43,730 nucleotides of DNA from the IMG/VR virus record IMGVR_UViG_3300002180_000005, positions 1-43,730 of that record. One strand, 5' to 3'. Position numbers and translations under genes: made by a program. The notes below the pieces were generated by a model. It had not been told where the DNA came from. It saw nothing but the letters and a program-made list of their open reading frames with translations, and ran no database searches. Position 1 is the stretch's first letter. Each line of letters opens with the position of its first letter. This stretch comes from a virus. Below, in pieces: positions 39,425-43,730 of this stretch.

Positions 39425-39738
39425 AGCTTATCACCTTCAGGATCTGCAGCGGGTACGTCTTCGAACCCATCACCGGAAAACGCTAGACACATCTCGCCGG
39501 TTGGGCGGGTATATGTGACGGTCCATGTGCCTGTATCTTCAGAGGCGTACACCTCTACCAAATGTCCACCAGCAGTAGTCACGCCGCCAGCACGTAGGGT
39601 TTCACCGTACTTGCTTTCCAGACGCTCAACTATGTGGTCACGCACACCGCACACCGCACCTTGTGCAGCTACAGGCGATGTGAACACTGCCAAGGCAAGC
39701 GCCACCGCTGAAAATGGCCTTAGTAAAAAGCGAATCAT
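39421..39738 (-). CDS. Exported periplasmic protein (105 aa)
   Basis: A clear Sec signal peptide (MIRFLLRPFSAVALALAVFTSPVAAQ split: basic start, hydrophobic core, AxA site near residue 25). The mature part has CGVRDHIVERLESKYGE, VEVYASEDTGTWTVT and PTGEMCLAFSGDGFE, with two cysteines that may bridge. I recall this pattern in small exported proteins of Alphaproteobacteria and their phages. Role unknown; envelope modification during infection is possible. AAAGGAG precedes the ATG. Confidence 0.75.
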   Translation of the reverse strand: MIRFLLRPFSAVALALAVFTSPVAAQGAVCGVRDHIVERLESKYGETLRAGGVTTAGGHLVEVYASEDTGTWTVTYTRPTGEMCLAFSGDGFEDVPAADPEGDKL

Positions 39739-39769
39739 CCGTTCTCTCCTTTACATATTCGATTTGTTG

Positions 39770-39799
39770 TTAGTAACCCGTCACCGCTTTCAGTGTCAA
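39770..39799 (-). promoter_or_regulatory. Candidate promoter before the exported protein
   Basis: TTGACA (39799-39794), 18 bases, TACTAA (39775-39770), about 30 bases before the start of the exported-protein gene. The -35 is perfect and followed by CT. Confidence 0.45.
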
Positions 39800-40548
39800 G
39801 CCTTGCTAATTGTCAGAGTGTATGGCGCACCTGCGATATGCCATATTAGGGTGCCGTGTTTTCTTGTTGCTGGCCGCCCGGAAATATTGTGTCCCTTCTT
39901 GGCGATACCGATAAGCGCTGTAGGTGAAGCTTTAGATGAAGCTGAGAATGTGACGGAACCCTCTACCAGTTCGTCAGCCCCAGCACCTTCCCGCACATCT
40001 CGTTTCGCTATCGTCGCAGTCCACTCAACCAAGTCGCTAGACGACTCTACGTGCCTCTTCCCTATCATGGCCCGGACAACAACACCGTCGAACTCTTCAG
40101 AGACAACGATATAGTCACGGTCTGCTCGCCACATCTTGGCCGCGAGTGTGCCCGACCTCATAACCTTGTCAAGCCCTACTGGGGGGTGTGGTGCCTGGCC
40201 AATAGCCAAAGCGGTGCATAGCAGATCCCGCATATCTCTAACGGTACCAACAAGCTGAAGGGATTCGGTGGAGGGGATAAGCCAATCAATCATTCCGACC
40301 TGGCCTTTGGCCGCCCAAAGACCAGTATCGTAGCCTGACAAAGCGTCTGGGTACTCCCTCTCCGTCCAGCTTATCAAGTCCTCACCTGTATCAGGATCGT
40401 ATGACCTCCAGAGGTGTACACCGTCGCGCCAAACGTCGATAGCTGCAGCGTAAACCAGCCGGTCATACACCTGTCTACCGCCCGCGTTCCAGCGTAGAAT
40501 CTCCTCTGGGTAAGCGTCCAGATTGAAGTTGTAAGTTGGCCAAGTCAT
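39796..40548 (-). CDS. Hypothetical protein (250 aa)
   Basis: A Trp- and Tyr-rich soluble protein (MTWPTYNFNLDAYPEEILRWN..., VDIWRDG-like, DALSGYDTGLWAAKGQ). No motif gives a function. The ATG overlaps the stop of the ligase-Ia-like gene (ATGA), and its stop lies in the promoter region of the next gene. It is part of the leftward operon. Confidence 0.65.
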   Translation of the reverse strand: MTWPTYNFNLDAYPEEILRWNAGGRQVYDRLVYAAAIDVWRDGVHLWRSYDPDTGEDLISWTEREYPDALSGYDTGLWAAKGQVGMIDWLIPSTESLQLVGTVRDMRDLLCTALAIGQAPHPPVGLDKVMRSGTLAAKMWRADRDYIVVSEEFDGVVVRAMIGKRHVESSSDLVEWTATIAKRDVREGAGADELVEGSVTFSASSKASPTALIGIAKKGHNISGRPATRKHGTLIWHIAGAPYTLTISKA

Positions 40549-40847
40549 ATCAGTCTCCTCGCCAGCATTTCAGCCGTGTCTTTCGTGATCGTTGGGTATT
40601 CTGATTCCTTTAGCCGGTACAAAGTCGTGGCTTGTAGGTCAGCGGGTGTAATTAGGTGTGCGTGCGGGTGTGCATCAAACGTGCCCCAGCTAAGGGCCAT
40701 GGTTTTTCCTATCCAATCATAGAGCGGGTCAGATAGGATAGACACGTCGCGGTGGTAGTAGAGGAAGGACGCCATTAGGAACCACGCCACGCCCGCTCTA
40801 GGTGCTCGCTGAAGGGTCTCCATACACATGGCGTCCAGGTTAGTCAT
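40545..40847 (-). CDS. NAD-dependent DNA ligase domain Ia-like small protein (100 aa)
   Basis: The stretch AWFLMASFLYYHRDVSILSDPLYDWIGKTM followed by HPHAHLI (over about 45 residues) resembles the N-terminal Ia domain of LigA (YY--d-p--sD-eYD-L). Small phage proteins of this kind are annotated as LigA-related. The adenylation domain is absent, so it cannot seal nicks alone; it may bind NAD+ or nicotinamide mononucleotide. The ATG overlaps a 17-codon frame upstream. Confidence 0.5.
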   Translation of the reverse strand: MTNLDAMCMETLQRAPRAGVAWFLMASFLYYHRDVSILSDPLYDWIGKTMALSWGTFDAHPHAHLITPADLQATTLYRLKESEYPTITKDTAEMLARRLI

Positions 40848-40897
40848 TTACCTATCGTCCTCTTCTGAACCCGGCCATGTGACATTTTACTAGGCAT
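40844..40897 (-). CDS. Possible 17-residue leader peptide
   Basis: ATG at 40897-40895 with AAGGA eight bases upstream, 17 codons of basic sequence (MPSKMSHGRVQKRTIGK), and a TGA that overlaps the next start (ATGA). The ribosome binding site is better than that of the next gene, so it may act as a translational leader. It is very short and could be chance. Confidence 0.35.
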   Translation of the reverse strand: MPSKMSHGRVQKRTIGK

Positions 40898-40938
40898 ATC
40901 AAAGTTCCTTTCGTGAATTGTTAACGTCGGTTTCTTTG

Positions 40939-41988
40939 CTATTTGAAACTGGCACCTACGAAGTCCCAAACACGTCCTGAATCTTCGGATACCTTTTTTA
41001 TTTCGTCGCGATTATATTGTTGACGTTCAAGCGCATCGTTCCAAACACGCGCGTCAATAAGTTTGTCAATTTCAGTGGTAATAAGTTGCCCGATAACTGA
41101 TGGTGTAAGAGCATCCAGTTCCCAAGATTCGTAACCATGCTCCATTATATAGTCCTTGGCTCTGCTGTCTGACATTTTAGCAGGGTTTGGTGGTGGACCG
41201 TACTTTTCAACTTGGTCGCGATTTAGTGCAATACGGCGAATATCGATAAATTGTTCGCTGAACATCTCCAAGCGAGCATGGTTGTCACGCGTCATATCAA
41301 TTCCGCTTGGGTCGTGGTCTCCGAGATGGATCAGCACGCAGTCCTTGCCTTTTTCGCCTGCAGCCTTGAAGCGTTGACCTGCAGCCCATTGCGCAGACGC
41401 AGACATATAACCTTTACATGCCATGAACGGTACTTGCAGCTTGGAACATGGTCGTTCGATGACTGATGACAAAGCATCTTTCTCAACCCAAACTTCGACA
41501 TAGGTTTCTTGGTCAGTCCAAAGTCCTTCGGTATAATGGTGGTGAATACCTTCCAGCACCGACTCTGGTGACGCTTGAAAATATGGTTCATCAACCACCC
41601 GGCCACGATCTTCGATTCGCTCAAATGAAATTAGACCGGCCAAGCGAGCGTCGGTAATGATTCCACCAAGTCGCTTATACGACTGGTCTGTGTTGGGAAA
41701 CGAACTGTCGCTAGAAACGAACTGGTAGTATAGTTGACGTAAGGTCAGCATGTAACCTTGTTTCTCATAGTCCGCCAAAATTCTGTTTGCCTTGGTTATA
41801 ATGTCCATATGGTCTTGGTTGAAATTCTTATCCACATAGACTTGGTACTGTGCCAAATCCCCAAAGTCTTGACGTTCTCCACATAGATCACAGAATACTG
41901 TTCCGGGATCGTTATGGTTCCCACATCCTTCTGTACATTCAATAGCCGTTTCGTCAACAGTTACCCCATCATCAAGATACAAAACCAT
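40939..41988 (-). CDS. Zinc-ribbon Spo11/Topo VIA-like TOPRIM protein (349 aa)
   Basis: The ATG at 41988 overlaps the previous stop (TAATG) and has AAGGGAG eight bases upstream. Residues 18-36 are a C-x3-C-x10-C-x2-C zinc ribbon. LTLRQLYYQF at 81-90 resembles the Spo11/Topo VIA RDIYY motif, with Tyr88 the candidate nucleophile. A TOPRIM region follows: VEKDAL at 168-173 (Glu169) and LGDHDPSG at 222-229 (Asp224, Asp226). A topo VIB-like ATPase is absent from the genome. It may nick, cleave or bind phage or host DNA; members of this family are known in phages but not characterised to my knowledge. Confidence 0.75.
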   Translation of the reverse strand: MVLYLDDGVTVDETAIECTEGCGNHNDPGTVFCDLCGERQDFGDLAQYQVYVDKNFNQDHMDIITKANRILADYEKQGYMLTLRQLYYQFVSSDSSFPNTDQSYKRLGGIITDARLAGLISFERIEDRGRVVDEPYFQASPESVLEGIHHHYTEGLWTDQETYVEVWVEKDALSSVIERPCSKLQVPFMACKGYMSASAQWAAGQRFKAAGEKGKDCVLIHLGDHDPSGIDMTRDNHARLEMFSEQFIDIRRIALNRDQVEKYGPPPNPAKMSDSRAKDYIMEHGYESWELDALTPSVIGQLITTEIDKLIDARVWNDALERQQYNRDEIKKVSEDSGRVWDFVGASFK

Positions 41989-42350
41989 TATACACACTCC
42001 CTTTCGTCTTCCTGCTCAGGCTCTTCTTCCTGCTCAGGCTCTTCTTCCTGCTCAGGCTCTTCTTCCTGCTCAGGCTCTTCTTCCTGCTCAGGCTCTTCTT
42101 CCTGCTCAGGCTCTTCTGGGTCCGGTGTAGGTTCCCAATCGGAATCCTCCTCCTCTTCGTCTTGAGGTGGACGCGACTGCCAGCAGATAGAGGCACCCAG
42201 TATCTTGACGATTTTACCGGGGCACGCTGGCTTAATCAGCGGCGGGTTAGACCACGGAGTCGGGTTTCCGGCGCTGGCCTGCTCACCAATCAATAGTCCG
42301 ACTGTGAAGGCTAGTGTAGCTGCGATTGGTAGAGGTTTAAAATTTAACAT
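41988..42350 (-). CDS. Exported Glu/Pro hexapeptide-repeat protein (120 aa)
   Basis: A signal peptide (MLNFKPLPIAATLAFTVGLL, cleavage after ASA near residue 27) precedes a 35-residue domain with two cysteines (KPACPGKIVKILGASICWQ) and then an acidic tail of six EEPEQE repeats. The tail should be extended and rigid, like the Pro-rich spacer of TonB, and could span part of the periplasm. AAGGA precedes the ATG. Function unknown. Confidence 0.7.
   Translation of the reverse strand: MLNFKPLPIAATLAFTVGLLIGEQASAGNPTPWSNPPLIKPACPGKIVKILGASICWQSRPPQDEEEEDSDWEPTPDPEEPEQEEEPEQEEEPEQEEEPEQEEEPEQEEEPEQEDERECV
42011..42118 (-). repeat. 18-base tandem repeat, six copies
   Basis: Six copies of an 18-base unit begin at 42011, 42029, 42047, 42065, 42083 and 42101; all but the last are identical, and that one differs at its end. 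They encode the EEPEQE repeats of the exported protein. Copy number is likely to vary by slippage. Confidence 0.92.
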
Positions 42351-42368
42351 GGTTAGTTCCTTCTTGTG

Positions 42369-42911
42369 CTATTTCAATTCTTTCAGTAGACCGCGTGCGC
42401 CAACCAGTTTCCTTGCGGTCTCTAGGAATATAAGGCTTTCTTTACCAAGTAAATCCTTGGGTCTGGTTCGTCGCCAGTGCTCACCGGCTTCGGTAATTGG
42501 GAAGTACCTACAACCGGCCTTAATCCAAATCCCGTCTTCCCGCGTCTGAACGTAGAAGGTGTAACCATCGGATCGCTCCCCAATTCTAATAACTGAGGTA
42601 TAACCAATATTGGCTCCCTTCAAACGGACGTCTCTTATATCGGCATTGTGTAGCTTTGCGCCGAGTAAATTGGCGTCGTGAAAACTAGCGGAGTATAAAT
42701 CTGCACAGGTAAAATCTACATTTCTCAGGTAAGCGGACCGTAGACTAGCGTACCGTAGACAAGCATGTTTCAGACTTATTCCCCTCGCGTAGGCCGCTTT
42801 AACCGCCAACCCTAATTTTTCTGCCTCAGAGGCGGTTTTGTGACAGTCGAAAGCCACTGTGCAAATCGGTGATCCAGTCCAGCGGTTTCTTATGGTGTAC
42901 TCTGTCATCAT
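42369..42911 (-). CDS. Pentapeptide-repeat protein (180 aa)
   Basis: Residues 46-105 are about twelve A(x)LxxA pentapeptides (ACLRYASLRSAYLRNVDF..., DANLLGAKLHNADIRDVRL), which build a right-handed square beta helix. Qnr and MfpA proteins of this fold mimic DNA and bind gyrase. The C-terminal 75 residues form a separate domain (DGYTFYVQTREDGIWIKAGCRYFPITEAGEHW) seen in other phage pentapeptide proteins. Its closeness to the Spo11-like gene makes topology control attractive, but it is inference. Confidence 0.82.
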   Translation of the reverse strand: MMTEYTIRNRWTGSPICTVAFDCHKTASEAEKLGLAVKAAYARGISLKHACLRYASLRSAYLRNVDFTCADLYSASFHDANLLGAKLHNADIRDVRLKGANIGYTSVIRIGERSDGYTFYVQTREDGIWIKAGCRYFPITEAGEHWRRTRPKDLLGKESLIFLETARKLVGARGLLKELK

Positions 42912-42914
42912 GGC

Positions 42915-43184
42915 TTAAGACTCCTTCCATGCGGCACGGGCTAAGTCTACCGCGTAGGCGGTGCCGCCCTCCACAGTTTCCCCAGTTCGTGCTTTCACTA
43001 AATAGAACATACGCGCAATGGCGATAGAAAGCCCGTCCAAGTCCTTAGCGTAGGATGAATCAGACTCCGCGTGTGTTCCACTCTTCGACGGTTGCAGGAC
43101 ATGAAAAGCTGCACCTGTTTCGATAACCTGAAACCCTCCGCGTGCAACAATCCAAGGACATTCTGGCTCTAACTTGGCTTTCAT
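42915..43184 (-). CDS. Hypothetical protein (89 aa)
   Basis: A small soluble protein with a strand-rich N-terminal half (WIVARGGFQVIETGAAFHVL) and two helices (LDGLSIAIARMFYLVKARTG). The ATG overlaps the stop of the upstream gene (ATGA). No family recognised. Confidence 0.6.
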   Translation of the reverse strand: MKAKLEPECPWIVARGGFQVIETGAAFHVLQPSKSGTHAESDSSYAKDLDGLSIAIARMFYLVKARTGETVEGGTAYAVDLARAAWKES

Positions 43185-43414
43185 TTTTCTGGCTCCGGTT
43201 CAAATAGGTCTGAAATTTCAGCACGCTTGGCCACTGTGCAGACTCGCAACGTGTGATAATTGCCCTCAATCACACGCCAATAAGGTGCCGGGTTTGGGTC
43301 ACTGGTGGACAAGGCCGCAACGATTGCGAATAGGTCAGAGTCCTTTGGCAGTAGCGGGTTGCCTGTAACCTGGGTGACAAATCGACCGTATGTTTCACCT
43401 AGTTTGAAAGTCAT
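43181..43414 (-). CDS. Hypothetical protein (77 aa)
   Basis: The ATG at 43414 has AAGGA six bases upstream and overlaps the stop of the repeat protein (ATGA), so it is preferred to the in-frame start at 43432. The product has a helix (SDLFAIVAALSTS) and a strand-rich part (YWRVIEGNYHTLRVCTVA). No family recognised. Confidence 0.6.
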   Translation of the reverse strand: MTFKLGETYGRFVTQVTGNPLLPKDSDLFAIVAALSTSDPNPAPYWRVIEGNYHTLRVCTVAKRAEISDLFEPEPEK

Positions 43415-43730
43415 TCTGTATCCTTCCACCACGCGCGTGCGAAGGCTTCAGCTTCGACGCGTTTGTATTCATTTTCCGCTGGCGTAATGGCGCGGATATA
43501 TTCCGCATACGCTGGGGACTGGACGCGGATATATTCCGCATACGCTGGGGATTCCTCGTGGTAGTCTAATACCGAAGGCTGGGAACGCGCGTATTCCTGA
43601 AGCGCCGCTGCAGTGACACGTGCATATTCCTCCAACGCTGTGATTCGGACGCGTTTGTATTCCAAATACGCTGAATCACTTATGAGTTGCCGTGCCGCCC
43701 AGTCCCAGTCAAAAACCTGAGCGTGTTTAC
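43411..43730 (-). CDS. EYxRV-repeat protein, C-terminal part (gene crosses the circular joint)
   Basis: Continues the gene that starts at 167. In the joined genome the frame runs 167 to 1 and 43690 to 43411, 148 residues. This part carries at least six repeats of about 11 residues with an EY-(K/A/I)-R core (LEYKRV, EEYARV, QEYARS, AEYIRV, AEYIRA, NEYKRV), forming long amphipathic helices. Two repeats share 28 identical bases (43491-43518 and 43524-43551). Similar small helical repeat proteins are common in phage early regions; function unknown. Bases 43691-43730 duplicate 1-40. Confidence 0.75.
   Translation of the reverse strand, partial: KHAQVFDWDWAARQLISDSAYLEYKRVRITALEEYARVTAAALQEYARSQPSVLDYHEESPAYAEYIRVQSPAYAEYIRAITPAENEYKRVEAEAFARAWWKDTE
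43491..43551 (-). repeat. 33-base-period direct repeat in the EYxRV gene
   Basis: 28 bases at 43491-43518 recur exactly at 43524-43551, a spacing of 33 bases or 11 codons. It marks a recent duplication of one AEYIR repeat. Confidence 0.88.
43691..43730. repeat. Direct terminal repeat of the assembly (right copy)
   Basis: Identical to bases 1-40; the overlap that closes the circular assembly. Confidence 0.9.

Noticed and set aside
42011-42118. CRISPR-like array
   Set aside because: The 18-base units are contiguous without spacers and encode an in-frame EEPEQE repeat; same reasoning for 30451-30590.
1-43730. tRNA genes
   Set aside because: No cloverleaf-like segment with recognisable T-loop and acceptor pairing was noticed in the non-coding stretches; a tRNA scan would settle it.

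Overview
The window is one complete, circularly assembled genome of a short-tailed, tailed phage with a P22-like virion. Its first 40 bases (1-40) are repeated exactly as its last 40 (43691-43730), and one reading frame runs unbroken through the joint, so the unique length is 43,690 bp. Evidence for an alphaproteobacterial host is indirect: the phage carries a GapR (DUF2312) nucleoid protein and a small exported protein type, both of which I associate with Alphaproteobacteria and their phages. I found no integrase, no recognisable lysogeny repressor, no tRNA and no CRISPR. The DNA polymerase is family A with Phe at the position equivalent to E. coli Phe762.

Two long transcription blocks diverge from an AT-rich, gene-poor region (about 2663-3731) that holds nested inverted repeats, candidate promoters in both directions and a GC-rich leader hairpin. 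The rightward block (3732-27767) is virion and lysis: two small or unknown proteins, terminase small subunit, a kinase-like mini-protein, a 47-aa ORF, terminase large subunit, portal, a basic protein, a poly-Asp scaffold, P22-type coat protein, a terminator, a HeH/LEM coiled-coil protein and a gp4-like head-completion protein. After these come a gp10-like tail hub split in two by a lectin-domain gene, a tail fibre, a T5 A1-like metallophosphoesterase, a GNAT-like protein, four ejection-type internal virion proteins (one a lysozyme), and a five-gene lysis cassette (small membrane protein, amidase, holin-like protein, i-spanin-like protein, lipoprotein).

The leftward block runs from about 2662 down through the circular joint and on from 43690 to 27764. 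In transcription order it carries small hypothetical genes, a shortened beta-clamp-like protein, a 28-aa membrane peptide, the joint-spanning repeat protein, a pentapeptide-repeat protein, an exported Glu/Pro repeat protein and a zinc-ribbon Spo11/Topo VIA-like TOPRIM protein. It continues with a ligase domain-Ia-like protein, a TOPRIM-SF3 primase-helicase, two conserved replication-region proteins, a small membrane protein, PolA, an HTH protein, a Cas4/RecB-like nuclease, a VRR-NUC nuclease, a SNF2-type helicase fused to a repeat-rich tail, GapR, an adenine methyltransferase, an HD nucleotidase and a dATP/dGTP diphosphohydrolase-like protein. The two blocks meet tail to tail with overlapping stop codons at 27764-27767.

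The leftward block looks like a complete replication, recombination and nucleotide-pool module that relies on host RNA polymerase. The rightward block builds, packages and releases the particle. Genes are packed with ATGA, TAATG, TGATG and TAGTG overlaps, which imply translational coupling and let several genes under 60 codons be recognised. The most unusual items are the 1.5-domain beta clamp, the Spo11-like TOPRIM protein, the split tail hub with an inserted lectin gene, the kinase-like mini-protein beside the terminase, and the helicase whose stop codon seems to have been lost into the next gene.
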